Shown: piece after piece, positions 1-12,098 of the stretch | Numbering within the stretch: position 1 is the stretch's first letter | How the letters are laid out: each line of letters opens with the position of its first letter | DNA from: Ligula intestinalis | Taxonomy: Eukaryota; Platyhelminthes; Cestoda; Diphyllobothriidea; Diphyllobothriidae | NCBI GenBank assembly: GCA_036362985.1 | Contig: JAYGXS010000005.1 | Span: 33,555,715 to 33,619,714, forward strand | Direction of reading: 5' to 3' | Length of the DNA: 64,000 nt | Notes under the pieces: generated by a model | What the model saw: only the letters and a program-made list of their open reading frames with translations | Databases searched by the model: none | Told to the model about the DNA's origin: nothing | Translations under genes and position numbers: made by a program

Positions 1-25
1 ACCTTTAAACTTGAAGTATTATGTG

Positions 26-640
26 ACCTTTTGCTTTGTCTTATCTCTTGCTTTCAGTGAATGGAGGCATTTTTCGCCGAAATTTATGGATATTAACTTC
101 AAAATAAAATACATTTTTCTCTCTCTTTCGTTCTAGTAGATCGCACGGTTGACGATTCCTCGGCGGGATAGAGGTAGACAGGCGCCGGTGCTTGTGAGCT
201 AGCTAGCAGCCACGAGTGTCCGTGCACTCGGCTTGGGGTCACTAAAGTTCCTAGCCCGTGTGCTAACCCTGACCTTGATCTTTACATTCACCTTCCCAAC
301 CCCAACCCTAATTCTAACCATGAACACCGAGGAATTTATCGCAAGGCCACCCGTAATACCGAAATTGCACACCAACGACGATTCAGTAGGAAGCGGCAAT
401 ACTCTAATTCCTAGCACGCTACTTCACGTGTGAAGGAACGTAAATACAAAAGTTGAAATCCGACCTGTGTCCGTAACAGATGTGGATATCGTGTAAACAC
501 TTAAACTTCGAGTTTTCTAGGACTGTTTACCTTACCTTATCCCTTGCTCTCCGTGAATGGGGCCTTTTTGGCTGAAAATTAGAGATACTTACCTTCAAAA
601 TAAAGTACCTCTCTCTTTTAAGGAGCAAAATAGAATAGAA
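26..640 (+). repeat. Pair of diverged direct repeats (26-135 and 525-640)
   Basis: Two segments of about 110 nt, about 500 nt apart, share the same order of words: a T-rich start, 'cttgct', 'gtgaatgg', a 'cttcaaaataaa' stretch and a 'ctctctct' run. They differ at many positions, so the duplication is old. No coding function is visible. Between them lies a C-rich stretch (about 285-320) of degenerate 'aaccctaa'-like words. Confidence 0.6.
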
Positions 641-2682
641 GAATGTCGAGATTGCAGAAGCATTCGTAAGAAAATTAGGTAAGGATGACTTGCATGGCAC
701 GGGAACAGAAACCACTCACAATACATGTGGTTTTGCGCCGAATTCAGGGAAAATTAGGTTGAGGATGATGAGAGTAGAGGTTAAGGTTGTGGCGGACGGC
801 CAACAATGCTGCCCCTTCCTCGTTAAATGCCCGCGGCCCCAATGTCATCCGTCTTTGCAGGCGGCTGTTCAGACTCGCTGACCTTAAACCGCATGACAGA
901 TATTCACTCGCACATGCACGCGAGCACACAGCCACATTCACGCGCGTGCCCAACTAGTCGTGGCTTCCTAAGGGCCATTTAACATGCCACCCTGTAGCGA
1001 GCCAAGAAACTGAATGATTGTTTAAGTACACCAAGGTCGTCACTTTTGGTGCGGACCCAGGATGGAGATGCTCTGATCGAGTGTCAGTGAAGAAACCGGT
1101 GCCCTTTTCCTTCACACCCGCTGACCCCCTTCCCGCCGTCGTTTGTATCACAGTCCCACACTCAATGTCAGCACTCCTGTCCCGCCCCTGCAGTCGCCCA
1201 CAGCACTGCATTCCCCACCGGTAACTGATCAGACATTAGAGAATACCCTCCACTCCAGATGGGACTTGTATCCATGTAACGCCATTCCTTATCCCCATAT
1301 TATTTTCTTACTCTGTACGTATTCTTAATTACTAGTAGATCCGTCTCCATATATTCTCGTTCCCTCTTACTCTGGCCTTAACTTTTGGGCGCTTGGGTGA
1401 TGCTTATCGATCCACTTCAGAGCTTCCGCTGCAAGAGCATCCTCAGGTCACTTATCCTTTAGGTGTGTGTGCCAACCTCGACATTCCTGGCCCGCTGCAA
1501 CCCCTTTGGCCAACGCAACAGGGGGCCTCTACGGTCGACAACCCCTTCGGGCAATTGCAATACGCTAATATCAAACCACTCGAAGTCGCTTCACAGTCAT
1601 GTAAATGCAGCTGTCATCATCACCTCTCGCACAACACTCAATCATCACTCTCGGACGCGACTGGGCGTAGTCCACATCAACCGTGGCTTCGCCAGCGTCC
1701 ACTGCTGCCTGCGACAGCAACATAGGGTTCTGTGCACAATAAAGCCCTCGCTCTGGTGACATTCGTCTTTCACCTTCAACCGCGGATTTGGTCTAATGAT
1801 TAAAGTGATCCGAGTAAAACTAGGACTTAGACCGCTACAAGGTCAGAATTGTGTTAGAGTTCAAGCTTTGGGCTCGTGTTAACTATGTGTTTAGGGTTAC
1901 AGTTTGGTTCCATGTTAGGATAAAGACACGTGAATATCTACCGTGCCTGAAGTTCGTCGCAAAGCCACCTTATTTTAAGTAGGCGAGGCGTTCCTAGTCC
2001 AGTGTCCTGTCTAGGCGGCCATACAAGTAATCGTCACCGTATCATTTCCCACGACACATTCCTCACTATCAACAATCGGACGCGTCTAAATCTATCATGA
2101 GGAGCTACAAGTGGAAGCTTGAACATACACGGAGAGAATAACTCGGTCTTCTCAGGACGACGAGGAGTCAGACCACAATGGCGCCTTCTTAATGTGACCT
2201 TTATGATACTCCCACTCTGAAAGGATCATAGCTGCCTTCTGGTTTCTGCGAAAACCTTGTTAATCATGCTTCAACCGGATCGCGTGTTACACGCGTAGTC
2301 GGGCTCTCAAGGCGTCAGCCACTGCATTTCTGGTAATCTCTAGTTTGTACTATCGCAGGACCCATAAGGGCAGCATAATCTCAAAATATTTCAGTCCCTT
2401 AACTGTGCGGGTTTTTGAATGCGTGTCTTTTCGGCAAGCCGCAAAAAACGTCTACTGAAACACGATCACTCGCGTAGTTCGTTTTCCGCACACCCTTGTC
2501 GCCTCTGAATGTTTGGATTTTTAAAAAGGCATTGAGAATCAACGGAGGAAGTTCCTCCTACATAGTCGCTGTTTTCACGCGAATGTAGGCGATCGGAAAG
2601 GTGCGCATGCAAGAGCAGGCAGTTTGATGCGACTGAAGTAACTTGGGATTATTCTGTATGTTAATCATTAATAGAATTCCAC
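641..2682. other. No gene recognised; weak repeat A copy near 1250-1440
   Basis: Open frames here are short and overlap each other in several frames (for example 1393-1759), which is typical of C-rich non-coding DNA. The part around 1250-1440 resembles dispersed repeat A (see 8640-9000): it has the same 'tactctgtac' and 'ccctcttactctggcctta' type words in the same order. Nothing else was recognised. Confidence 0.45.
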
Positions 2683-2893
2683 TTACCGCATTTTTCGGAC
2701 TATAGAGCGCGTTTAATTTTCTAAAAAATCAAGATTACGTATTAATGCAGCGCCATGTACCGCACAAAATCGCTTCGATGTCAGTAACCAGATGTAATCG
2801 ATATATAAGACGTTCTGAGTTATAAGGCTCACTGTCGTTTTTGAGAAAAGTAAAGGCTTTTAATTGCGCCTTATAGTCTGCAAAATACGGTAA
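2683..2893. mobile_element. 211-bp MITE with about 40-nt terminal inverted repeats
   Basis: The left end begins 'ttaccgcatttttcggacta' and the reverse complement of the right end begins 'ttaccgtattttgcagacta'. The match continues through a 'gcgc' block and an A/T-rich block for about 40 nt. The centre is non-coding. Such ends are typical of small non-autonomous cut-and-paste transposons. The flanks could fit a TA or TTA/TAA target duplication, but the exact boundary is ambiguous. Confidence 0.75.
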
Positions 2894-5170
2894 ATGATTA
2901 TTTCTAACCAGACGCAAATTCTGCAATTTCAGTTAATGTTTACGAGGTATGTCACTTTCTGTAAAAACATCATGGAAAGCTCGTCTATTAAGTCTATCTG
3001 TATCGTAGTCCGGCTCCTCAACAGAGTCCGCCGAAAGTGCAGATGATGTTAGTCCCATCTTAACGTTGCAAACAACTGTGCCCAGTAAACTAGGTGAGAT
3101 TGCGACCTTTTAAGTAGAGATCAGGATTGTATGTCCGAATACGGGAGAACACACCGTCCACAGGTACTTATGCCATGCGTATTCCCATCTGCTCTGCTTA
3201 GTACTGAGCTACTGACACAGATGTAAGATATTGTAATGTTATTTGATTATGGAGGAGCTACCAGTACTACCAATACTCAGCTATATTGCCTGGTAGTAGT
3301 GGCAGAAATAGTAGCATGGCATTTAAAAGCAGACTGTTTCTATCGCGAGCTACCAGACACAGCAAAAGTAGTTGAAAGATGACATGCTCGATCGAAAGAT
3401 TACTGCGAAGTCTAAATCCCCCTTGGTCGTCCCCGGCCACCCAAATAATGAGGAAAGACGGTACCCTGCGATTATGCGTTGTCCATGACAAGCTAGATAC
3501 TGTAGTAAGTCAAAATTAGCCTGAAAAACGGCAAATGGCACTACGTTGCGAGCTAAAGGCATGGTAGAACTTGAGATATTATTAAAATGCCGCTTCTTTA
3601 ACCCTTCAGCTAACTCTGCCCGTTATAGGTTTCGTCTGCATACTAGGTTCAAATTTCCTAAATGCACGCACAGGCTGCATTGTAGTATACTGTTGACTGG
3701 TCTTATCAACTATGATTACTAGAATTAGCACTCATAGCATTGACATATTACTTCCAGGAGCAGTATCCTAACCCTAGTTGTCTAAAATTAGTAGCAACTG
3801 ACACAGCCGATCGTTGACGTGCCAACCTGTGACGGGTTAACTCTGGTTCCCGTGACTGTCGGTGCAAATTTTCTAACTGCCATCCGCACACTCTCAAAAT
3901 CCGCCGTGAACACGACAGATAAAGTTGGCCATTCAGCTATCAGACCATGAGCGCTTTTTGCTGACAGGCGCAGACATTTAGTTGCCCAATGTGAGATTAG
4001 TTGGCAATCTTACCTGCTAACTTATAGGAATTATGGTTGTCTATACAATCATCTCCGGTGGTAAACTCATATTCCCATTTGTTAGGCTAATTGCAAAAAT
4101 AGGGTGCATGTCTCATTACTCAACTATTGGTACCATTACAAGAAATACAGTAGTCGCCGGCTATTAAACCCACCTCGGGCCCAGACCAAATATCAGCGTC
4201 AGTGATAGTACCAACAGATACACTGCTAGTAAACAGCAGCACAAATGGTAGAAGCAATAACAAACTCGGTCTCGTTGAGTATTTCCAGACACCTGGTGAA
4301 GGTGAGTGAGGGTACTAGTGTAGTAGTACCAGCGCAAAGGGTTACTGTCACCTAAGACGATGGTTATGGCCTGTATTGGAGAAAGCGGCTCACGCCTGAT
4401 TCCCGCTCGGTCACCCCGACTGTGTCGTCACCGGTTCAAGTGGGGAAAGGGTTTAGAGTGTGGTAGATGGCTGTGCGTTTACTTTCACTATATCTGATTA
4501 CAGTCACCATCCCTGCTCTTAGGCATATGGTGCACCTCATCGAAATAGATGGTCTAAATATCATGTCGGAATACGAGAGAACACGTCCATAAGCACCTGC
4601 GCTACGCGCGGCCCACAACAAATCCTGTCAAGGATCGAGCCTACGATTCCGCGATAGGTCTTCTTTAACTGGTGGTCCCTTCGCTAATATAATCAGTAGT
4701 TTGGCGCACAAATGGACCACAGCACATGAATATCTCCCTCCTCGAATGGCTCGCCTGTAATCTCGGAAAAAATGACTTTCCATGCAAGCGGACTCAATAT
4801 ATTCACAAGGGCTGCGAGAGCCAACAGATCCACTTCGCAAACGGTTGCAAAAAAAACACGAGCACAACCCAGCGCAGAAAGCCACTGCGCACCTCTCGAT
4901 AATCGGGTGTCAACTGCGATGTACATAAAAGTTGGAAGTTGAAGTAATATCTGTTCACGTCGTTCCAAAGTTATGCCGGCATGCTAGAACTTTTGCTGAA
5001 GGAAAATTTATCCTATCCAGCCTCAGAATCACCGTTTATAAACGTAGGTTAATTGGCCGGTTGCTTGGGGCAATTTTAATACAAATAAAAATTGCAAGCA
5101 GGCTACGGTGCCCCGAATTCCTGATGTGAATCCTACCAAGGACTTCGTATAGACAGCACAGGTAGAAGAA
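2894..5170. other. No gene recognised
   Basis: This 2.3-kb stretch is low in long open frames. The longest is a minus-strand frame at 4693-4968 (91 codons, with an initial Met and a hydrophobic centre), which I do not recognise. It overlaps another minus-strand frame (4628-4885), which argues against coding. Two weakly similar patches around 3130-3200 and 4555-4620 ('gaatacg.gagaacac') suggest an old internal duplication. Confidence 0.4.
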
Positions 5171-5175
5171 ACTCT

Positions 5176-5181
5176 TTTATT
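5176..5181 (-). promoter_or_regulatory. Poly(A) signal AATAAA for the LC8 gene
   Basis: On the minus strand an exact AATAAA occurs 96 nt downstream of the LC8 stop codon. The position and strand fit a short 3' UTR. Confidence 0.6.
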
Positions 5182-5276
5182 GTATACAGTAACTGTTAAA
5201 CAATATCGGAAAACAATGGGAATCTTACGCGACCATACGCGTAATGGATTGTCGTAGGCGCTCGACAGAATTATGT

Positions 5277-5598
5277 TCAGCCAGACTTGAAGAGCAGGAT
5301 TGCCACTTGCCCCGCATAGAAGTAGATAAAATGCTTTGTCTCGTGGGTTACATAGCTTCCGAAATTCCTTCCAACAACACAGTGCCAGGTTGGACTGTGG
5401 CGTTTATCGAACTAGACAAGCCGAGACGTTGAAGACGGCAGAAAACGAGTAGCATACCTCCTTTTTAATGTAAGCTGCAATATCCTTCTCTATGTTGAAT
5501 TTTTCGAATGCATGGGTCGCCACATCAATGGCATCCTGTTGCATTTCCTCTGACATATCCACATTTTTGACAACTGCCTTTCGGCTTCCGTCACTCAT
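5277..5598 (-). CDS. DYNLL: Dynein light chain, LC8 (DYNLL) family, two exons
   Basis: LC8 is a small homodimeric hub that binds the dynein intermediate chain and many short linear peptides. Exon 1 (5458-5598, 47 codons) starts [12 protein letters not shown] and contains the family blocks [20 protein letters not shown] and [13 protein letters not shown]. Exon 2 (5277-5411, 44 codons) contains [26 protein letters not shown] and the terminal VAILLFKSG before TGA. The intron (5412-5457) is 46 nt, phase 0, GTATGC...CTAG. The product is 91 residues; the family usually has 89, and the extra two are Gly-Ser at residues 4-5. The peptide-groove residues (Asn63, Phe64, Gly65, Tyr67, Thr69, His70) are intact. 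Unusual residues are Arg-His-Ser at 51-53, where Lys-Tyr-Asn is typical, and Ala80, where Leu is typical. No stop or frameshift is present, so it looks functional. Parasitic flatworms carry many LC8 paralogues, so which copy this is cannot be told here. Confidence 0.95.
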
Positions 5599-7219
5599 AG
5601 TTCCGAAGGCCTATGAAGTACACCACTGTGGCGGGACAGTTCAAATTATTGTCGATAAATTCCCCTCCCTTTAGTAGCTTGGCCTCAACTCTCTTCTGAT
5701 TGGTTGGTTTAGTAGCTTGGTTGCGGTAACTTGGTTGCACTGAGGTGATAGGTGTGTGTGTGCGCGCGTGCGCTCGTGCTGCGTTGGTCGTGCGCATGTG
5801 ATAAACCGCCAGACTCATGGCCGCACGCGTGGTGCCGCCCAAGCTTTGAAACGTGGCTCCAAGCCTCGCGATCTTCTACATTACAGCTTCTTGATTTCTA
5901 CCTCAGCTGTTGAGGAAGTTCGAGGTTTCATTCGCCGATTATATGATTTAGAGAATTTTTTTCGTTTTCTCTCCAGCCCAGAGTATTAGACAGGTGCAAA
6001 GCACGCCGTCCCTTCTTAGATTTGGGATGGAAGGGTTTTTTAAGTTTTTAAGTTTTTTTTAAGTTCATGATGAAAAGCAAGTCCATAAGGAAGGCTCCCT
6101 TCCCTCAAAGAAGCCTCTGCAACTCTAAGTGAATTATTGTAGGGCGTCTAGACCCCCAGAACGGCGAGCCATCTGGGCAATGTCGATAACTTCCGGTCAC
6201 ACAGTGTTTCTGAATTAATCGGTACAAAATAATTATTGCTTATTTAGATCACGAATCTGACTAAAGAAAACATGTGCTGCAACGTGCCGTACGTACTTAT
6301 CATAGAGAGTAGAAGCAAAAATCGTCCAGCCTAAAACAATTGAATGGAGTTCCAGCCACGCCTGCTTTCCGTAGCCAGCTTTCAACCCAGCTAAGTAATT
6401 TATTAACCGGGTTCCAACACGTCCTCTTGGGAAATGTCGCCAGTGTTTAAAGAGAAGACATCTTGCCAAACTTGGCCCTCAGTGCTTCCAAGAGCCCAAC
6501 ATCCTTACCAAAAGTGTCGTAAGAGATAATCGCAGTTAATTAGCATAAAAAGTAGAGTAGGAAATTTGGCAATTTCGGTAGTAGCTGAATATGTTTACGA
6601 ATATTATCATAGAATAAAATAATGACTATCGGACTGGAATATAATAAGTAGCATACTTCTTTCCAACAAGAACCTGGGGCTCGCACTCTTGTTTCAATTT
6701 GTGAAATGGTCTATCGTCTGAACTGGTATAGCATAGAACGGGGAAGTACTAAGTAAAGGATTAAATAAGACTAGAATAAGCCTACGTAGGCAAATGTAGC
6801 ATCAATGTCAAGCGTTTAAATTTCCATAGAAATCAATGCGAGACTTTGAAGTCAATATTTCTGGACAAATATCAGTTTGAATTACTTATATGCAGAAGGC
6901 GCGACTTCTAACTGCTGGCAATGGTCGGGTTCCGATTGGGACGGAGGCAGCTCGAAATATGCGAGGGGCTTTCGATGGCGTTGGACCGAAGAAGCAAGCA
7001 GTGAGATATGCAACTGGAAGATGCTAAAAACAGTGAACACACCTCGCGCCTTCTGTTAACAGTTTGGAATTATTCGATCTTGATGTCAAAATAAGTATTC
7101 TGCTTCCGAAAACCGGACTCCCTGTGCATAAGCGGTAATTCTTCGACTAAAAGTACAGTAGATACCCTATCCCATGAAAAATCACATGAAAGCAGGTAAT
7201 GTAGTTTCAATTAGAACGA
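5599..7219. other. Upstream flank of LC8; GT/GC-rich simple repeat; no gene
   Basis: The presumed promoter side of LC8 lies immediately right of 5598; no clear TATA or initiator could be assigned. A (GT)n/(GC)n tract occupies about 5750-5782. T-rich runs occur near 6035-6065. A minus-strand frame at 6233-6469 (78 codons) and a plus frame at 6877-7059 resemble nothing I know. Confidence 0.4.
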
Positions 7220-7560
7220 ATTACTAAAGTAAGGTAATACTGATTACTTTACAGGTTAATCAATCACGGTGGGATGCTGGCTTTTGAACGAGTTTTTTTT
7301 CTGACCGTCTGCAAAAAGCATACGCTGTAAAAACGGCCACTTAAGCATACTGCATTTTCATCTTTGATGTTAAAGGCCCTTATAGTTTCAAATATATATT
7401 ATAGAAAACATGCACAAAGTCCTCATAAAAGTTGCAATGGGTGTGGATCATGTTCTATTGGCACTATAAAGTACTTGAAGGATACGACGTATCATGAATG
7501 AACACTTACCGAACATAAAAATCTAACAATCATAAACCTTTTAAAACCAGAAGATACGGA
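7220..7560. mobile_element. Fragment of MITE family B
   Basis: It is similar to the full element at 40304-41220: it has the 'aatactgatta' start block, 'ggatgctggc', 'gagttttttttctgacc', the 'cctcataaaa...ttgcaat' block and 'acgtatcatgaatgaacac'. Parts of the middle are deleted and both ends are eroded. Confidence 0.65.
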
Positions 7561-7807
7561 GTGACCTCTCATGCACGTCCCACACAAGGTCACGTGACTG
7601 CAAGACTCGACCTACATTTTGGATAGTCGCATGCTCCGTGCCAACGCCTACCCTGCGCTGCCAGCCAACATGAGCGGACACACGACAACGCCTGCCAATC
7701 GACCCCTGTCTGGCGCGACCCACTAGCACGCGTAGTCGCGGCTGCGCGCAAGCCACTGCGTAACCTCGTCCGGTCTGCCCAATCACCTTCAAGGCTGACT
7801 AATTCAG

Positions 7808-7975
7808 TTGACCCAATTGTGAAAAACCCGTGGCCTTGGTAGGAGTCGAACCCACACAGCAGGGAAGGCTTTTGTGCAGCCAATGCTCTACCCTTGAGTT
7901 ACGAGGCTCGCCATGAGCCGTGAAGGTAATCACACTTGGATCGGTTTACCTATCGAACTTACTAGTGTGGCTGTC
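7808..7975 (-). mobile_element. tRNA-derived SINE (family T1), diverged copy
   Basis: Read on the minus strand, a tRNA-like head (about 7833-7912) contains an A-box-like 'taactcaagggtagagc' and a B-box 'gggttcgactcc'. On the plus strand the flanking words 'gttgacccaattgtgaaaaa' and 'taatcacacttggatcg' are the same as those flanking the tRNA-like cores at 37407-37927. The shared flanks outside the tRNA part show a repeat family rather than an isolated tRNA gene. Confidence 0.75.
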
Positions 7976-8639
7976 AGAAGGAAACTGATTCAAAAACTGG
8001 CAGCCAAACGTGACTGAAATATCTCGAGATTAGGCTGTAAGATGATCATTATTACCACCCTATCAAAGTAATTTGTTCGAATCGTAAACACATTTCAGAA
8101 TTTTGGTTGATGTTTTATGAGATAGGGAATCAACTGTATCTCTGGGAGGACGAATTTGTTAGTGCAGGAGAGCTTGGCATGAGCACTCACGGGCCTTGTC
8201 TCCTATCGACAAGGTCAGTCATCTGAACTGCTCTTCGCTCCGCGTTCAAGATTTAGCTAGTTGGCTGTGGCGGTAGGTAGCCATCAGGAGGCGTAAGGAG
8301 AGTGCTTCGTGGGGTGTGGAACTGGGGACACCAATGGGCGTGGTGTTTTTGTGCGTGTGGAAGCCCCTCACTTCCCCCAGCCCGATAACCTTTCTCTGTT
8401 GGATTGTTTTCCCGGCAACTGAATTATGATCTTGGTATGACACGGGGATAAGAACGTAACAGCAATGCGGAAGGTCTTGGCTTAATTGCCGGGAAGTGTA
8501 CAAATTCCTGCATTCTAACCCCAACGCCAACATTCACCCCAACTCTAACGCTAAGCATAATCATAAACCCCCCCCCCAATGCTGAATGGGTTCCCCTTCC
8601 CAATGTCTTGTCGTGCTCTCAAGAAAACGATCTCATTGG

Positions 8640-9000
8640 CCCTCAAACGGCTGCGCGTGGGTGTAGTGACTAGGTAAACACGAAGTGCTTTTGTGAAAGT
8701 CTGTCGCGACTAGCCCAAGGCGAAGTACACTTTCGGAACGCTTGCTGCTTCCGGCCTCTGCAACAGTCAATCACAGGCCGACGCACTCAAGACCTCATGT
8801 GACGACTGCCGAGCAGTCCTCACTTCAGACGCCGTGCGCTGGCCTGCGGTTGTGCGGTCTTCTGGTAGTCAATTTACGACTGTTTATCCGCTCATTTAGT
8901 CTGTAAAGAATACACACTCTTCCTACTATTCTGGTCTTCCCAAGACTTTTCTTTCCTCTCCTAAGGAACCGGGCCTGGAAGATGGCAGCCGCTAGAGGTA
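8640..9000 (+). repeat. Dispersed repeat A, copy 1
   Basis: The right half contains 'agaatacacactcttcctac' and 'ctctcctaaggaaccgggc'. The reverse complement of 10190-10330 matches these closely, and 14110-14240 (minus) and 14700-14840 (plus) match more weakly. The length and lack of coding would fit a solo LTR or a non-coding transposon; no terminal TG/CA boundary could be fixed. Just upstream, 8510-8575 has degenerate 'ctaaccccaac' words and a run of 10 C. Confidence 0.6.
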
Positions 9001-9307
9001 AGCCTTAGTAGTCTTAACATTCCCCGATATGGGTGCTACTGCCCGATGTCCCTAAGCCTGGTATCGACAAACTACCACTCTGCGTCTCTCTTTCTTCCGA
9101 AGAGGACTCATATCATTCCAGTTCGTGCTTTGTCTCCAGGAGGGCACATTATGCGGGGATAAGCTCAGCAACGTAGCATATTTATTGCATGAGAATTGAT
9201 GCCGGTACTCATGTTATCACATTCTCATTTTGGGCGTTCAGCATGGCGAATGCTGCAAACAAAATGTCGCAATTTGCAAAAGAGTGGTGGTCACTCGCAA
9301 ACCAACA

Positions 9308-9950
9308 CTTAGTAGGGCTGCAATACTGATTATCGTGCAGTCTAATCTCAAGTCTTTTCAATCACGCCAGGATGCCGGCCATTTAATGAGTTTTTTCTGA
9401 TCGCTAATAAAATGTATATTCTAAGAAATGAGTGCTTTAAAAGCATGCATTTTAATGATAGATTTGGACCGCCTGTATAAATTCAAACGTATTCTACACA
9501 TAATATGCAAGAAAATATTCTTTCTTGTACTCGTTTGGTAGCAAATTACGCCTTTCTTAAATTTTATACTTAAATGCTAGGTATCTCTTGGTTTTCAAAA
9601 TAGTTTCTAAATTGCCGAATAATTTTGAACTTGACCGAATTCTACACCGGAATACAAGGTTTCCAAACAGTATGCTGTGTATATTCTGTTCAAGGAAAAA
9701 AGTGCTTACGGAAGAGGTCGCCTAGTTCTCATAAAATTTTTCAATAGATGAGGATCATACACTATAGGCAGCATTAACAAATTGACGGATGCAATGCATT
9801 ATGAATGAACACCTCGCAGTCATAAAAATCTCATAATTAGAACTTCTAAAGCCCAAGGATACCATTTCTTTAGGTATAAAATTTAAAGAAGGCGTAATTT
9901 GCTGCCAAACGAGTACAAGAAATAATTTTTCGTGCATGTTTTCCGGGACA
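9308..9950 (+). mobile_element. MITE family B, left two-thirds
   Basis: It runs parallel to 40330-40990 from 'aatactgattatcgtgcagt' through 'tttcttgtactcgtttggta', 'aaattttatacttaaa', 'tagtttctaaatt', 'ctcataaaat' and 'attatgaatgaacac' to the mirrored block 'gaaggcgtaatttgctgcca' and 'gagtacaagaaataat'. The two mirrored blocks are arms of a long inverted repeat. The outer ends of both terminal repeats are missing. Confidence 0.75.
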
Positions 9951-10189
9951 GTGCTTGTGCTTCTGGTCTGTAACAGGTGTCTGGTCGCAGGTGTTAAAAG
10001 GATACGTCCCCTTAATAGGCCTGTGGCTGTGCTCGATCTATGAGATCTGGGGGACGTTAAGCGAAGCACCTCTTCGTGCACGACGATCCACGGTAAAAGC
10101 AATGAAGAAATCGAGTTAGTCTCACTTAGTACGATGGCCATACCTAATACGTGGATAATAATCAGTCTGTCGAAGTGTGTTGAGGCTAA

Positions 10190-10560
10190 TAAGATTAATC
10201 CTTACGGCTGCGATCGTCCAGACACGGTTCCTTAGGAGAGGAGAGAAGTCATGGGAAAGCTAAAGTGGTAGGAAGAGTGTATTCTGTACAGATGGAAAGG
10301 AGAATAGTATGGACAAAGTCTTGACTGCCGGGGCCGGCTAAGTCCGAAGTGTGGTCTAGCGCTAGTAATCCGGGTGGCCGCCGAAAGCAGTCTTTGCCTC
10401 GGTCAGCCTCGATGGTAATTGGTCAGACCGCGGCATCGCGTGTTAGTAGGTCACGACGAGAGAGGCCAGGTGCGTGTGTCCGCCAGCAGTGAGGATTTCG
10501 CGTCTGTTTGCGCATGGCCCGAGGCACGTGGGTTAACTGCTCTGAGTGATTTCGTCTGTG
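10190..10560 (-). repeat. Dispersed repeat A, copy 2 (inverted)
   Basis: The reverse complement matches 8880-9000 ('agaatacactcttcctacca', 'ctcctctcctaaggaaccg'). The remainder up to about 10560 is GC-rich and non-coding. The flank 10560-11320 holds imperfect inverted words ('ccaatggtggggtggc' against 'ccccaccattggtggc') but no gene I recognise. Confidence 0.6.
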
Positions 10561-11334
10561 ACATCAAGAGTTAGGAGGGCGTAGGGCAGTAGCGACCACT
10601 ACAAGTCTTCTATAACAATGTGGATGATGAGTTGTTCTTTTCTGATGAGAACTTGAAGAGGGTTCTTTGCGTTGACCTAAGTACTGGCTACCCGGTGCGT
10701 CACCACGAGGCCGATAGCGATATGTTGTTTCGTGAAAATTAGCTGCGAGACAAGCAGGTCCTCGGAGCAGCGACAACAGTGCTACTTGATCGCGGATTAC
10801 TCCAGGTGACTGCTTCATAAATTGCTGGAAAGCCCAATGGTGGGGTGGCGAGCGTGAATAATCAGCACTTAGGTGTGCGTTTGTTGTCGTCGTCGCGGGC
10901 CAGAAGTCCTGACCAGACATGGAAAACCTCTGAAAACAACCTTCCCCACCATTGGTGGCTGCCACGTGTGAATTTAACACAAGGCCCAAAAGCAGAAGGC
11001 TTTGATCACGAGCAGGTGGCCGTGGCGGTCAGGGGTTAGAGCAGGCGGGGCAAATCGACAGCGAAGGCCATGCATGCGTGAGCGTCAGGCGGGGGACGGC
11101 CGACATTCCCGCGTAGACACCTATCTGGTCAACAGTGCTTGACTGACGGTTCAACTGGACTGCAGAGTCTACCAAGACCTGGAGAGAGAACGTCACGCGG
11201 CAGAACAGTCGATTGTTGAAATGACAAACAGCGTTACACGAGTGTCCTGGGTAACGTGTAAAAAAGTCAGATAATTGGAATAAATGAAGTAAGTTAAAGA
11301 CCTCAGACCAGTAAGAGAAGAGCCTATTACCCCT

Positions 11335-11661
11335 TATGCATTTCGATAGACCCCTGTATGCATTTATATGGACCCCTGTATGCATTTGTATAGATCCCTG
11401 TATGCATTGTAATATTTTCATCGGGCACCAAGGCAATTGCATTCGCATAAATTCTCCGGATGTTTATGAGTGTGGGTGTATTTTTTTCTACAGGCAACAA
11501 TGACAACCGCTTTCTCGAGTTATTGATTTTTTTCATGAAACGGTGGACTGTGACGTCGGCACCTGCAGGATCCCCAATTTCTGAACGATTTCTCTCTCGG
11601 TCATCTCGTTTTGAGCATTGACCATCTCAGAAAAAACCTGCTTAGTTGTTTCCGATGTTTG
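11335..11661 (-). repeat. Left arm of a long inverted repeat (foldback)
   Basis: The reverse complement of this arm matches 11815-12145 over about 330 nt with a few percent difference and small indels. A spacer of about 150 nt separates the arms. The arm carries a second, inverted and broken copy of the transposase segment seen on the plus strand, plus three units of a roughly 22-nt repeat at its outer end (about 11336-11416). Confidence 0.9.
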
Positions 11662-12098
11662 TTTCGGCCAATATTGAGCAGGAAATCCCACTGAAGAGGA
11701 TAGGCGAGACACTCAATTTGTCTTATTCGACAGTCAAAATAATTGCAAAAAACCTGAGCAAGAATGAAACTTACGAGCGAGATTTCAAAACCGCTTATGA
11801 GAAGAAAAGTCCAAAACAAACATCGGAAACAACTAAGCAGCTTGTTGCTGAGATGGTCAATGCTCAAAACGAGATGACCGAGAGAGAAATCGTTCACGAA
11901 TTGGGGATCCTGCAGGTGCCGACGTCACAGTCAACCGTTTCAAGAATCATTAAAACAATCAATAACTCGAGAAAGTGGTTGTCATTGTTGCCTGTAGAAA
12001 GAAATACACCCACACTCATAAACATCCGGAGAATTTATGCGTATGCAATTGCCTTGGTGCCCGACGAAAATACTACCATGCATACAGGGTCTATATAA
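11646..12098 (+). pseudogene. Tc1/mariner-like transposase, N-terminal fragment
   Basis: A 150-codon open frame shows two helix-turn-helix-like segments: IGETLNLSYSTVKIIAKN (about residues 18-35) and EREIVHELGILQVPTSQSTV (about 79-98). These are followed by a linker typical of Tc1/mariner transposases (SLLPVERNTPTLINIRRIY, about 113-131). The match stops at VPDEN, just where the first catalytic Asp block of the DDE/D domain should follow. From there the frame runs into 22-nt tandem repeats. No catalytic domain is present, so it cannot transpose by itself. The family assignment is from motif style, not a search. Confidence 0.7.

Noticed and set aside
1393..1762. Three overlapping frames of 63-110 codons
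   Set aside because: Open on both strands in several frames in a C-rich stretch; no motif, no splice signals, and next to a dispersed repeat.
11336..11416. Short regularly spaced repeats resembling a CRISPR array
   Set aside because: Units of about 22 nt follow each other without unique spacers, the context is a eukaryotic transposon, and the same units recur inverted at 12078-12150.
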